Assembly: GCA_916048095.2 (NCBI GenBank)
Contig: OU696595.1
Span: 1,470,795-1,534,794 of the forward strand
DNA length: 64,000 nucleotides
From: Sacculina carcini
Lineage: Eukaryota > Arthropoda > Thecostraca > Sacculinidae
Reading direction: 5' to 3'
The notes beneath the pieces are model-generated. The model ran no database searches. It was not told where the DNA came from and saw nothing but the letters and a program-made list of their open reading frames with translations. The position numbers and the translations under genes are program-made. Positions 47,501 to 58,032 of the stretch are shown piece after piece. Within the stretch, counting starts at the first letter, position 1. Every line of letters begins with the position of its first letter.

Positions 47501-48864
47501 GTTAGTGTACGAGAGTCAGTGTGTTAGTGTACGAGAGTCAGTGTGTTAGTGTACGAGAGTTAGTGTGTTAGTGTACGAGAGTCGGTGTGTTAGTGAAGAG
47601 CTGACGTTTTGATCTTGCAGTCGGTCGGCAACGCGAGATGATAAGAGTTGCACGTGCATTTCATCACACAGATCCTTGAGTGTGGCGTTGTCGGCACGCA
47701 GTTTGTCTGTCGTCAGTTGCAGCTGCTCGCACCGCTGTTCTAATTGCACATGTTGGTCAGTGTTGCTGGTGGTGTCGGGGACAGAGCAGTGAGAGCAGGC
47801 AGAGCAGCAGGGTGCATTGTCACCATCACTGCGCGAGTTTCTGCTCTCCAACTAACATCAGCACACACACAAACAAACATACACACTTGAATACGCATGA
47901 GTAGTTTGGAATATGCCAATCAATAGAAACATATTACTAGACAACTTGAACGCGTTCACGTATACAGCAGGTAAATTAGTGAAATATTATACATTATAGT
48001 AAATTATCAAGTATATAGAAGGTAAATTAGTGAAATATTATACATTATAGTAAATTATCAAGTATACAGCAAGTATATTAGTGAAATACACACATATAAA
48101 CATTGACATACAAGCACACATACACATTGATAGATACGTACACACACAGACAGACATACAGACCAGTTGAACTCGTTGTTTGTAGTCTGTGAGTTGAGTG
48201 AGAGTGTTGTTGAGTTGCTGTTGCAGCTGTGCAACACACTGTTGACTCTGATTGAACTGGTCTCTCACACGCGCTAACTCCTCCGCTCTGTGAACACTCT
48301 CTCTCTCCTCACACTGCAACCTGCACACACACACACACACACACATACACACACACACAAAACGCAGGATTAAAAAGGACATCCAAAAATATAGTTTCCC
48401 GAATAGAGCAGTAGATAGATGGAATAGGTTGCCAAGCGACATAGTACAACAGCCAACGACACAACTGTTTAAGAAGACATATGACAACTGGAAGGCGGGA
48501 GTCACGAGCCTCTGACTCATTCCTGCGAAGACAACTAGTAAGAACAACTAGTAAGAACACACACACACATAAGCGCGCATATATACACTAAAAAACATAC
48601 ACATATAAATACTAAACACACTCACAAACACATAAACACACATATACACCTCCACACACACACACACACACACACACAGCAGAAACAGTGAACAGTGTGT
48701 ATCAGTGTGTATCAGTGTGTGTGTGTGTCAGTGTGTATCCGTTGTGTGTGTGTATCCGTTGTGTGTGTGTGTGTGTGTGTGTCGGTGTGTGTGTGGGTGT
48801 GTGTGTCGGTGTGTGTGTGTCGGTGTGTGTGTATCAGTGTGTGTGTGTGTCAGTGTGTATCCGT

Positions 48865-48895
<31 letters not shown>

Positions 48896-50045
48896 CAGTG
48901 TGTATCATTGTGTGTCAGTGATACCTGAGTTGCACATTGTCCAGTTGCAGTTGATGTTGAGTATTGAGAGCGGTGACATGATCCTGGTGTCTGGCTCGTT
49001 CGGCCTCCAATCTGTCGCTGCTTGTCTGTTCAACACTGGCCACACTCTCCTCGAGCAGCAGCACGCGCGACTGCAGCCGGCCGTTCTCGTGACGACTGCG
49101 AGTAAAACTGTCCAGTAGCTGCTGGTGTTGTTGCTGTTGTTGTTGTTGTTGTTGTTGTTGTGAGTCGAGGATGTTGTTAGCACCAGCACTGACACCGCCA
49201 CACTCAGACAGAACATTCACCTGCTCCACCAAACTGCGCACCTGCACGATAACAACAATCAAACACACAGATTTGTAACAGATTTACACAGCGTTTATCA
49301 AAGAAATCCCCACTAAATAGGGTATTATTAGCAGTAAACATGGTAGATATTGAAGTGACTAATAGACATTGTGACGCACTTATGATATATCATGCTAAAC
49401 AGAGAATTATACGGGACTTTTCTAGCATATTTAACGTCTCATTTAAATTTGTTTTCAAATTAAGTGTCTATTTAATTATGATTGTTATTTGTGTGTGTAT
49501 AAATGTCACTGAAGATGACTTTAATCAATGTTGAAAGTTGCCTAGGCTAAAATGAGTTTCTCAGTATCAGTATCAGTAGATAATATTGACAAAAACACTG
49601 TCTGAAGACCGAATAAAACTGGTGATTATGAATTATACATATAGAAAAGAGAATTATACATATAGAAAAACAACAACACAGAAAAACATAGAACAACACA
49701 GAAAAACACTGAAGACATGGACAGAATATGTATTACAAATGACCTACAATATTCTCGTATGTATTTTATTAAAAAATTATTATTTTAATAAATTTATATT
49801 CTTATAAATTTCAATATTCTACAATGTACTTGCAATATTCAACAGAAAGAAAGAGTAGAAGTAATCTTGACCAGTGAGTGAGAGAGAGAGAAAGAGAGTG
49901 TGTGTGTGTGTGTTGTACCTTGTGACTCAGTTCCGACACATCATCTTCCAGTGAGATGTCAGAATACGCCTCATCAGGACAATCTCCATAATTACTGCTA
50001 CTGCGACCTGATGAATTGAAACTGGCTGAGCGACGCAACTGCCCG
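43167..50045 (-). CDS. RAB11FIP4: Rab11 family-interacting protein 3/4-like, last seven coding exons
   Basis: Class II FIPs bind Rab11 (and Arf) GTPases on recycling endosomes and link them to motors. Exons in transcript order: 50045-49919, 49241-48925, 48320-48164, 47851-47606, 44430-44275, 43611-43564, 43313-43167 (stop TAA). All have AG/GT borders and compatible phases, about 398 residues. The first exon resembles the FIP4 linker before the coiled coil ([14 protein letters not shown]...[11 protein letters not shown]). The next exons are coiled coil rich in Leu/Glu/Gln with polyglutamine runs (11 and 7). The last exon holds the Rab11-binding domain [20 protein letters not shown] followed by EVKH, like the FIP3/4 C-terminus. 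The first visible exon needs an upstream exon ending in phase 2; EF-hand exons were not found. FIP3 versus FIP4 cannot be decided. Confidence 0.87.
43630..44200. repeat. ~80-bp tandem repeat with ATATACATGTATAT palindrome
   Basis: Five copies contain acgtacatatacatgtatat, gaacacaaacacacatgaac and acactgacac plus a CA tract of varying length. The array fills the intron between the FIP exons ending at 44275 and starting at 43611. The perfect 14-bp palindrome in each unit could form hairpins. Confidence 0.9.
44440..45037. other. FIP intron sequence, no gene
   Basis: Contains a TG tract (44535-44590), unique AT-rich sequence (44700-44945) and GTCAGT repeats that grade into the 20-bp array. No exon-like segment with splice borders was seen. 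Confidence 0.6.
45038..47595. repeat. 20-bp minisatellite, about 125 copies, in a FIP intron
   Basis: The unit is gtgttagtgtacgagagtca; the variants are gagttg, gagtcg, gagtta and shortened tgttag-only units (near 45830 and 46410). Homogeneous blocks of 8-10 units recur in the same variant order, showing higher-order duplication. It reaches within about 10 bases of the donor of the exon ending at 47606. Confidence 0.96.
48362..48522 (+). mobile_element. LINE reverse transcriptase C-terminal fragment in a FIP intron
   Basis: In one plus-strand frame the text [19 protein letters not shown] then SDIVQQ...LFKKTYDNW is the typical C-terminal segment (R-x-Y-x-F-x-N-R-x-x-x-x-W-N-x-L-P) of LINE polyproteins, followed by a stop. 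It lies between two FIP exons on the opposite strand and has no tail I can identify. Confidence 0.65.
48665..48920. repeat. CA and TG microsatellites with TATCCGTTG interruptions
   Basis: A CA tract is followed by (TG)n with repeated tcagtgtgtatccgttgtg words. It directly precedes (on plus) the FIP exon ending at 48925, so on the transcript it begins right after that exon's donor. Confidence 0.9.
49269..49918. other. FIP intron, mostly unique sequence
   Basis: AT-rich intron between the exons ending at 49919 and starting at 49241. A short duplicated phrase (attatacatatagaaaa) is near 49630-49668. No gene or RNA signal is visible. Confidence 0.55.
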
Positions 50046-50225
50046 CTAACACACAAACATACATACACATTGACAATCACACACACACACACATACACAC
50101 TTAATATTGCCCACTAACACACAAACATACATACACATTGACAACCACACACACACACACACACACACTTAATATTGCCCACTAACACACAAACATACAT
50201 ACACATTGACACACACACACACACA
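50041..50225. repeat. 68-bp repeat containing the acceptor of the first visible FIP exon
   Basis: Three units (starting about 50041, 50109 and 50177). On the minus strand each has TATGTTTGTGTGTTAG followed by (C/T)GGGCA. The first is the real acceptor (exon starts 50045). The other two copy the acceptor and six exon bases with one change. Confidence 0.8.
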
Positions 50226-50489
50226 AACAGCAAGGGAATAGTTGTGCTGTTATGTCACTAGATGGTGAGCCCTAGTAATTCACAAATACAAACTCAACGG
50301 TGAAAGAGAATACTACATGGATAAAGCAGATAGAAACAGAAAACACGACATAAGCGCATAATTAACTATATCCTCTGTCTACGACATTCACAACTTATTG
50401 CCTATCATAATTACTACGTGAAAACCACAGACAAACAGAATATATGTTTCAATATGTTGGCAAGAAATAGCCAGATAAAAAGACATACA
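50226..50489. other. Unique sequence, no gene
   Basis: Short AT-rich stretch upstream of the first visible FIP exon; no exon with matching phase was seen. Confidence 0.4.
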
Positions 50490-50795
50490 TGTGTGTGTGT
50501 GTGTGTCAGTGTGTGTGTATGTGTGTATGTGTCAGTGTGTTTGTGTGTGTATGTCAGTGTGTTTGTGTGTGTATGTGTCAGTGTGTTTGTGTGTGTATGT
50601 GTAAGTGTGTTTGTGTGTGTATGTGTCAGTGTGTGTATGTCAGTGTGTGTGTATGTCAGTGTGTGTGTGTGTATGTCAGTGTGTGTGTGTGTGTGTGTGT
50701 ATGTCAGTGTGTGTGTGTGTGTCAGTGTGTCAGTGTGTGTATGTCAGTGTGTGTGTGTGTGTGTCAGTGTGTAAGTAAGTAAGTAAGTAAGTTTA
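50490..50795. repeat. TG microsatellite ending in (GTAA)n and a LINE-like tail
   Basis: (TG)n with regular TATGTCAG interruptions, then gtaagtaagtaagtaagtttattgg. On the minus strand the latter is CCAATAAAC followed by (TTAC)n, the form of a LINE 3' tail. Confidence 0.8.
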
Positions 50796-50811
50796 TTGGT
50801 CGTGGCGCAGC

Positions 50812-52335
50812 TAGTGATGCAAAAAACGTTTTTTTGGTTGCGGTTTTTTTTGCAAAAAAAAACATGTTTTTTTAGGGTTTTTTGTTTTTTTAGAATTAGC
50901 CCTAATTGTCATCGGATGTTAGATTTTAGTACATAGAAATGAGTTCAATTGATGTTTTGTACATCTTTACGTGTCTTATTTAAAAGAAAATTTGATAATA
51001 GTATAAAAAACAAGAATATTTATCAATAAATACCTCAGGAGACTGTTTGAAAGTGCATCCGGGTCCGGTGGTTAAGTTTTTTTTTATTGAGAAAACCCAT
51101 GTTTTTAAAGATATGTTTTAATTATGTGGATATTTGAAATATTTTGTCAGCATAACAAAACAAATTCATTGAATAATCATTGCATTTTTTCATAAAAAAC
51201 ATGGTTTCTTTAAAAAAAAACATGATTATTCAATGAATTTGTTAAAGAAACCATGTTTTTTATGAAACAATGCAATGATGTTTTTCAAACTGGTTTTAAA
51301 TTCGTTTTATTAATGTACAGGTCCAGAAAATGTTGGCAGAAGAACAAGATAAGCTAATTGGTTGGTCAAGTGTTTTATTTGACAAACGTTCATTTAAACT
51401 AACGCTTTTTAATGAAACAATGTTTTCTAAAACAGTATCTATGTAAGATAGATTTGATTGATGTACGTTCAAATAACATTTGTATAGCAAGTAGCCTGCT
51501 GGTACGTATAAGCGGCTGGTTAAACCACTTAATTTAAACTGTTCTTTTAAACCATGGTTTTTTTCAAAATATATTTTTTGGAAAAACTGTTTTCGTAGAT
51601 ATAGAGAATGCGAAATAAATTGGCGGCAGATCAAGGAAAGTTTAACCAAAGATGTAGTTATTTGTGTTCAAATACTTTTTTGTACATCAAATATATTTCC
51701 TCAGTTTTTTTTTTCCTACACGAAAATATTGTCCGTTTTTCTGGTCCGTTGCCACTGCGACCCGCTTTTATTCGTAGTCTCATTAGGGACACTAAGTTTG
51801 TGTGCATATTCGTAGTATTTGTGTAAATATTTGCAGTGTTTGTACTCTTATATTTGCAAATAATTGATCTGCTGAATGAAATGATGAAACTTATTATAAC
51901 CAACGTAGTTAATTTCTGGCAGTAAAAAGTTAATGTGTAAAAAATAAAAATAAATTATGCCACCTGTTGTTTTTTTTAAAACAGTTTCAGATTTTAGCAT
52001 AAAAAACGGTTCTCAAACCCTGCTTTCTTACACAATGATTAACTCAATAATTGAATGCAAAACTGTACTGTACATAGAAGTGCCGCACAGTACCGTGCAA
52101 ACAATGATATTAGGCCTTTCAGACACATTATAACAAATATATTGTGCATATTTAATGATAATTCAATTTGATAGGGACACTAATAGCATGAATAACCCAT
52201 GTGTTGATAAAAATAATTCATTTAACATCCCAAATATATCATTTCCATAATTTGAATTCTTTGCATGACTCTTCAAAAACTAACAAAAAGAACGTGTTTT
52301 TTTTGGTCGCGGTTTTTTTTTAGGTCGCATCTCTA
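50812..52335. mobile_element. hAT-type element, 1524 bp, 8-bp target duplication
   Basis: Ends TAGTGATGC and GCATCTCTA (inverted, one mismatch), followed inward by related A/T-rich blocks (gttgcggtttttttt / ggtcgcggtttttttt). Perfect 8-bp direct repeats GGCGCAGC flank it (50804-50811 and 52336-52343). This matches hAT termini. I see no intact transposase: a 117-codon minus-strand frame (51649-51296) has no motif I recognise. Interleaved inverted repeats lie near 51168-51290. Confidence 0.85.
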
Positions 52336-52704
52336 GGCGCAGCCGGCAGGATAGTGTGTGATTTTTATTCATGTAATACGTATATTCACAGATACGTAAG
52401 ACTGAGCTTAAGTGAACACAATAGCCAGCGAACGGATACACACAGCACACAGACATACACCAGGACGTTCCGCGAATAGACGCTGCACGGCTTGAAATAT
52501 AATCTTGCGGTGCTCAAGTAACCAAGCAAAGCATAGGCGCACGCAGTATGTTACACCTTCCCCAAGTTTGATAACAACAGTTTATACAACTTCAATAAAC
52601 ATGCATCGTGGATTCGTGAAGTAAATCAAGCACCTGCTCTACGAATAAGCTTACACAAATACAAATATAGAATGAGCCCCACAGGCAGAAAGTATGTATG
52701 AAAA

Positions 52705-53868
52705 TCACATTGTAATGTAGTTATCTAGGTAGATAGGAGCACGTCGCTGGCGCGCACTACAACGTGGACCTTGATGATCGTGGTCTTCGTCCACGAGTAC
52801 ATCTTCACCATGGGGGCGAGGCTTGTCCTGATCTTGATGGTCATCTTCTGTGCATTGTCTCCTGATGTCGGGACGTTCAGGTGACAATTGATCGTTTGCC
52901 GGCGCTGCATAGACCTCAGTGATGGCGCCTTGTAGTGGCATCAAATGTCGTCTATTCCTCCATGATAGGCGTCCGCTGGGGAGACGTACAGCGTAATTTC
53001 GGTGGTTCCCAATAGCTACAGCTGAACCAACCTTGTCCCAGAGTTTGGTTTTCGGGCACTGCACAGCGACTGCCAATCCTGTGCTGAGTGGAGAAAGGGT
53101 CCTTGCCGAGCGGTTGTAGTATTTCACACGGCTTTCAACTGACTTAGCCGCTCGTTGATCACACTCTTCAGCACGTTTCTGCCACACTGAGTCGAACGCT
53201 GAGTGATGAGCAGGAACGCTTGATTTCAGAGGGTGGCCGTACAATATCTGAGCAGGTGAGCGACCAGATATTCCGGGAGAATTCCTGAGCTCCAACATCC
53301 CACGTGTGAACGCGTCAGAGTCTATATTCCCCCCGCAAGTTGTTTTCTGGACAAGCCGCTTCACGCGTTTTACGGCAGACTCGGCATGACCATTTGACTG
53401 AGGGAAATACGCGCTGGATGTACGATGATTAACACCCCAGCGACGAAGAAATTCACGCAACCGTCTGGAAGAGAACGGCGGGCCTCCATCCGTGGCGAAT
53501 TCTGTAGGAACACCTGTCATGCCGAACAACCGGCGAAGCATCATCACCAGGTGTCTCGCCGATGTTTCCCCTGTGCAGTGAAAAACAAACGGCCAGTTTG
53601 ACAGCCTGTCCACGTAGACGAGATACGTACGTCCCCCATACTCAAAGTAGTCGGCTGACACACACTCAAACACTCGAGAAGGGAGGGAATCACATTTGTA
53701 GGCCTCTTTCTGTAGACTTCGTTGGTACTTTTTCACTCTAAGCACTTCGCAGCATGCTGATGGATGTCGTTTTTGATCCCCGGCCAAAATACCGTTTGTC
53801 TTGCGCGCTGGACTGTTTTTTTTCCTGACCCTGATGTGCGTCGTGCAGGCGGACCAGCGTGTCAGCAC
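52705..53868 (-). pseudogene. Gypsy D integrase
   Basis: The catalytic core has Asp in ADYFEYGGRTYLVYVDRLSN (near 53655), Asp in ATDGGPPFSSRRL (near 53490) and Glu in SNGHAESAVKR (near 53385). The C-terminal end ARQRRAPIYLDNY resembles gypsy integrase tails. The zinc-binding HHCC region near 53740-53830 changes frame, so the original frame is broken there. Confidence 0.85.
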
Positions 53869-54893
53869 GAAGAGACCGTGGTATCACTATGCGACAACCG
53901 TACAACACTATACCATTGTCGACAGACAGATCATCACGGATAGACCAATAGGGATGAAGATTAACCGGCAGACTGATTTTAGTGGACGGGAATCCGTCTT
54001 TTATATACTGGATCAGATCACGACACTCTGAGTCTTCACTAGAAGCTGCTCGGATTTGGTCCAGTGTAGTGGACATGGGCGTCGTGCGGACGCCAAAGTT
54101 GTCGCAATCTCCGAATCGGTGGATGGTTTGGATAGAAAAACCATTGGTTAAGTCGAGGGCGTCGTCGTGGGGTTCAGCTGGTTGAGTTGGCGCTCTTGAC
54201 AGTGCATCAGCTGCTGTGTGAGCGGAGCCAGAGGTCCAACAAGCTGTGAATGTCAGATGAAGCAAACGTTCCCTGAATCGCTGCAACCTCGGGTTTGATA
54301 CATCGCACAGGCTCTTGGAATTGACGATCGGAATCAAAGGTTTGTGATCGGTGATTATGGCAAAATTAGGCAAAACAGCGATGTAAATGTGGAACTTTTT
54401 GCATGCCCATTCCACCGCCAACAACTCAAGTTCGCAAACAGCGTATCTTTTCTCGATTTCGTTGATGAATCTTGACCCGCACTGTATCATCTGCCACTGC
54501 CCTTGTTCATTCCTTTGACTGAGGATAAATCCCAACCCGTGGTCACGCGAAGCATCAGTCTCCAGTCGAGTTGGGCTACTCGCGTCGAAATACCCAAGGA
54601 CAGGAGGTTCTGACAGTACTCTTTTCACTGTGTCAAAAGACGTTTTGTGAACTTCTGTCCAAAGCCACTCGCTATTTTTCTTCAGCAGCTGACGCAATGG
54701 CTCGGCTGTGTGCGAAATATTGTAAGAAAAATATCCGAATTGGTTTGCCAGGCCGAGGAATGACCGGAGACCCGTGACCGGCGCGTTTGAACCGATAGCG
54801 CCCCCATGGAGTGACAAAGCATGTGATGTCTCTATCTTGTTCCTGAATAGCCACCTGAAAATAGCCTGAACAAGCATCGAATTTGGTAAAATA
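53738..54893 (-). pseudogene. Gypsy D reverse transcriptase remnant and RNase H
   Basis: RNase H is well preserved (LETDASRDHGLGFILS near 54560; ITDHKPLIPIVN near 54340), followed by the linker LRADTLVRLHDAHQG. Upstream, the RT reads AIQEQDRDITCFVTPWGRYR (near 54850-54800) then joins directly, in another frame, to PVTGLRSFLGLANQFGYFS: the palm segment with YxDD is missing. Confidence 0.8.
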
Positions 54894-54901
54894 CTTATTA
54901 C

Positions 54902-56238
54902 TAGGGCTGTCAAAAAAGTAACCTAAAAAACAGAAAAAAGTAACTTTATTTTAGAGAAAAAGTAACCTAAAAAAGTAACCTAAAAACAGAAAAAGTAACT
55001 TTATTTTCGAGAAAAAGTAACCTAAAGAAGTAACCTAAAATAACCTATGAGTTTTAATGTTATTATCACTTTTGTATCGCTTTATCACATGTTTATCACG
55101 CCTTTGCTGCTTAGTGCGCTATATGAAATACACGGTTTGTTTGTTGTCTGTTTGTGAACATATAAAGAAACCTAATAACCTATAAAAAGGTATCCTAAGA
55201 ATAACCTAATCTTCGCAAAAATAAGTTTAAAAAAGGTCAATTTCTGTTTGCAGTTCTGAAGGAAGAAAATACACCAGTCCTTCTTTTCTATCGTCTTTCC
55301 GTGCTGGTACTATATTTTCCACCCTCTCTCCGATCTGGTACCATTTTTACAACAAACCACCAGAAGTGACTTAATATTGTTTGGCTACCATCGCAAAAAG
55401 GAGCATAACCATCAAAATGTAATTTAAAAGTGGATAACAAAAACAAAGGTGAAATAAACTAACTGCAAATGTAAATATTTCAGTAATGGTCGCAATAATG
55501 TTCTTTATATTGTTTCAATGGAACTTTTTTTATCAAATAGCACGTACTACAGCTTGTATTGGCGCAAACACTGCATGTGTGAATGCCCCCCGTCCTCCCA
55601 AATGTAGCACCCTGTGCTCACTCTTCAATACTTATCAATGTCAAACGTGGGAAAATGACGCTATATGACGCACTGAAAATCACGTGCTAATTCCTGTTCA
55701 AGTAAATTGCGTACTGTCAAGTGCTACAATGCAGTATCTGGTAGCTCACACATCGTACTATACCACGCTCCAAACATAGCACGACACCCTCCGGTTCGTG
55801 GGCATTTCCTAAAACGGAATGACGCTATCCTGCGTACCGAAAAACGTATAAATATCGAGTAGCACAAATATGAAGGTGAATATCAATTGCTAAATCCTAA
55901 CAGCAGACATTTTGAAATGACATGATCTTCAGACCAAATATTCTATCTCTTTTCCTATATTATCCTCATATATACCGTTTTTGTGCCTCTTATCTGCAAA
56001 AAGTCACCAAACTTCGTGGTAAACTTACCTAATAACAAGACAAATAACAAAGGGTAACCTGACGATAAAAAGTAACCTAAAAGCAAAAAAAGTAACCTAA
56101 CGGTGAAAAAGTAACTTTTGGTAACCTATTAACTTTTTTAATAATTATCGTACACCACTTTTTCATGCAGTGTTAGGTAGCTTATGCAAAAGTGACCTTT
56201 AGGTGAAAAAGTAACTTTATTAACTTTTGACAGCCCTA
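54902..56238. mobile_element. hAT-type element, 1337 bp, inserted in gypsy D
   Basis: Inverted ends TAGGGCTGTCAAAA / TTTTGACAGCCCTA and perfect 8-bp direct repeats CTTATTAC (54894-54901 and 56239-56246). Many copies of aaaagtaacct(a/t) cluster at both ends, as subterminal transposase-binding repeats do in hAT elements. No transposase frame is visible, so it is non-autonomous. RT sequence of D lies on both sides. Confidence 0.92.
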
Positions 56239-56246
56239 CTTATTAC

Positions 56247-56570
56247 CATTTCCAATTGACGACACGATGTCGATTGGAGAGTGTGGGTGGCTGGGTGTGT
56301 GGGTCGCTCCACAAACTTATTCAATTTGGTGAAATCGACAGTGAGTCGACATCCATTTGTCGATCCGTCGGGGTTGCGTTTAGCGACAGGCACGATTGGG
56401 TGGCACCATTCTGTGGGATGGCTCACTGGTTCGATGACATCTTGCTCCTCAAGTTCTTCTAATTGCTTCTGCAACGAGTGTCGATAGCAGAAAGGCACTT
56501 TGCGAGGTGCCGTAGTTGCGTGAGGTTTGTGATCGTCCTTCATATGAATTCGCATAGGACCACCTTTCAT
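56247..56570 (-). pseudogene. Gypsy D reverse transcriptase, N-terminal part
   Basis: The fingers region is readable: VPFCYRHSLQKQLEELEEQD, VIEPVSHPTEWCHPIVPVAK and GCRLTVDFTKLNKFVERPTH, the expected pattern before the palm. The frame ends where the hAT element is inserted. Confidence 0.85.
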
Positions 56571-56599
56571 TTTCTTGAGTGGCCCAGATTCCGAGAATA

Positions 56600-57735
56600 C
56601 TGCGGAAAACTAATTCTTTAACGCATTCATATGCGCTTCTCGATCGCAATCTTGCGGTGGAACCTTTTGGCGCCACTCTAAACGTTGTTTTTGGTGGTCC
56701 TTTTGCGCCTGTCCAACGCACATATCACGCGGCATTTGCTGCGGAAATGCTTCATGAATAATGCGCAGGTTCACAGCATCAATCCATGAGAGCAACGAAT
56801 TCCTCACGCTGGGTACAATGTGCACACGTGAAACACATCCTTCCTCACCAAGAGTTAACTGAAGGCGTTTGGAGCCCAAGCAACGGAGGATTTTGCCATT
56901 CGCCGCTCTTATTGTTCCCTGTGGCTTGTCCAGTTTGGAGAGATCGATGTGTAGCGTTCTGGCAGTGGTTTAGTTTATTACTGATACTTCTGCACCAGTA
57001 TCTGGTGTCCAACTAACGGCCCGAGGTGTCCCGCCGACCTCGGAGACATGGATCACTGTCGTGGGAGATTTAGCGACACGTCGAAACCGCTGTAGGCCAC
57101 CGCCGACGTTTCCAATATATATCTGAGTCACAGTCAGATTTGGTTCTGCGTCATTTATGTCGACGCTGGTATTCCTCACATTACGGGAACCTCTGTCGCT
57201 GTTTCGTCTTCGCGGCGTCGAACTCGCAGTGGTTCTTTCACCAAGCCGACTGCGACACACGCGAGCGAAATGCCCGCGACGACCGCAAAAAAACCGCGAC
57301 AAATTGACCGCGACACCGCGACCGCGACAAATTGAGATTTTCCTTTGACACTTGAAGCATTTGTTGTAGCGCCGCTGTGTCGGCGATGCCCATGACGAGC
57401 TGATCGCAGAGTCGGTCATCGTAGCAACGGTGGCAAAAGTCACACGAAGATGCCAGCTCCCGAATAGTGCATAAGAAATCTTCGAATTGTTCGCCTTCTT
57501 GCTACATGCGAGAGTAGAACGCGCGCCGATCCACCATTATATTGCGTTGCGAGCGCAGACGTTGTTCTAGTGCGAGCAGGCAGTCGTTCAGCGTGCTGTT
57601 ATCGCTCAGTGTGACCCTGTGCCGCATTGTACGACACCACTCTTCATCCAGCAGTGACATGAAAACTGCACGCTGCCATGCTGGCGCCAACGCGGAAATG
57701 CCGCAAAGTGTCAACTGAGTGAGCTGTTCCTCCAT
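56600..57735 (-). pseudogene. Gypsy D gag and protease remnants
   Basis: Gag starts at 57733-57735 (MEEQLTQLTL); a stop near 57502 and frame changes follow. A zinc-knuckle remnant (CGRRGHFARVC) is near 57270 and a protease motif (TPDTGAEVSVI) near 56985. A CGACCGCGACA-type short repeat (57270-57330) seems to have expanded inside the knuckle region and interrupts it. Further downstream frames (56879-56610) belong to the protease-RT linker. Confidence 0.7.
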
Positions 57736-57813
57736 TACCGCGTGTGCTAAGCAAGCGTCAAATATGATTATATAAAATATCCAAAATCACACAATATTGT
57801 TGAGAAAAAAATC

Positions 57814-57831
57814 ACACTATCCTGTCGGCTG
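57814..57831 (-). other. tRNA-Ser-like primer binding site of gypsy D
   Basis: On the minus strand TGGCGCAGCCGACAGGAT closely matches the complement of the animal tRNA-Ser 3' end (known: ...ATCCTGCCGACTGCG plus CCA), with two differences. It is about 100 bp upstream of the Gag start. A sister sequence with opposite orientation is split by the hAT element at 50803-50811/52336-52352. Confidence 0.5.
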
Positions 57832-57844
57832 CGCCATGGTGGAT

Positions 57845-57988
57845 TTTTTACGTGTGTGAGTCAGTGTGTGTGTCAGTGTGTGTGTGTGTGTGTGTGTGTC
57901 AGGGTGTGTGTGTGTCAGTGTGTGTCAGTGTGTGTGTGTGTGTGTCAGTGTGTGTGTGTGTGTGTGTGTCAGTGTGTGTGTGTACAGG
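57845..57988. repeat. TG microsatellite with TGTCAG interruptions
   Basis: (TG)n with periodic tcagtgtg words; it adjoins the right end of gypsy D and appears to have replaced the 5' LTR position. Confidence 0.93.
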
Positions 57989-58032
57989 AAGACAGTAGAG
58001 AGATTGATAATGAGCTGGCTTCATTATGTTAC

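Larger units (their letters stand above)
52336..57840 (-). mobile_element. Defective Ty3/gypsy element D, minus strand
   Basis: Order on the minus strand: tRNA-Ser-like primer site (about 57814-57831), gag (57735-57000), protease (about 56995), RT start (56570-56250), hAT insertion, RT/RNase H (54893-53740), integrase (53868-52705), purine tract (52556-52567) and the start of a 3' LTR at 52555 (TGTAACATAC). The left LTR limit is not resolved and no 5' LTR is present at the right end, where TG repeats begin. Several frames, an RT-core deletion and the insertion make it inactive. Confidence 0.8.

Noticed and set aside
52705-57735. Host gene encoding a retroviral-type protease/integrase (domesticated element)
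   Set aside because: Primer site, purine tract, gag-protease-RT-RNase H-integrase order, multiple frame breaks and an RT deletion show an ordinary dead retroelement, with no sign of a preserved single host frame.
57814-57831. A tRNA-Ser gene
   Set aside because: Only the complement of the last ~18 bases of the tRNA is present; no A box, anticodon arm or rest of the gene is there, and it lies where a retroelement primer site belongs.
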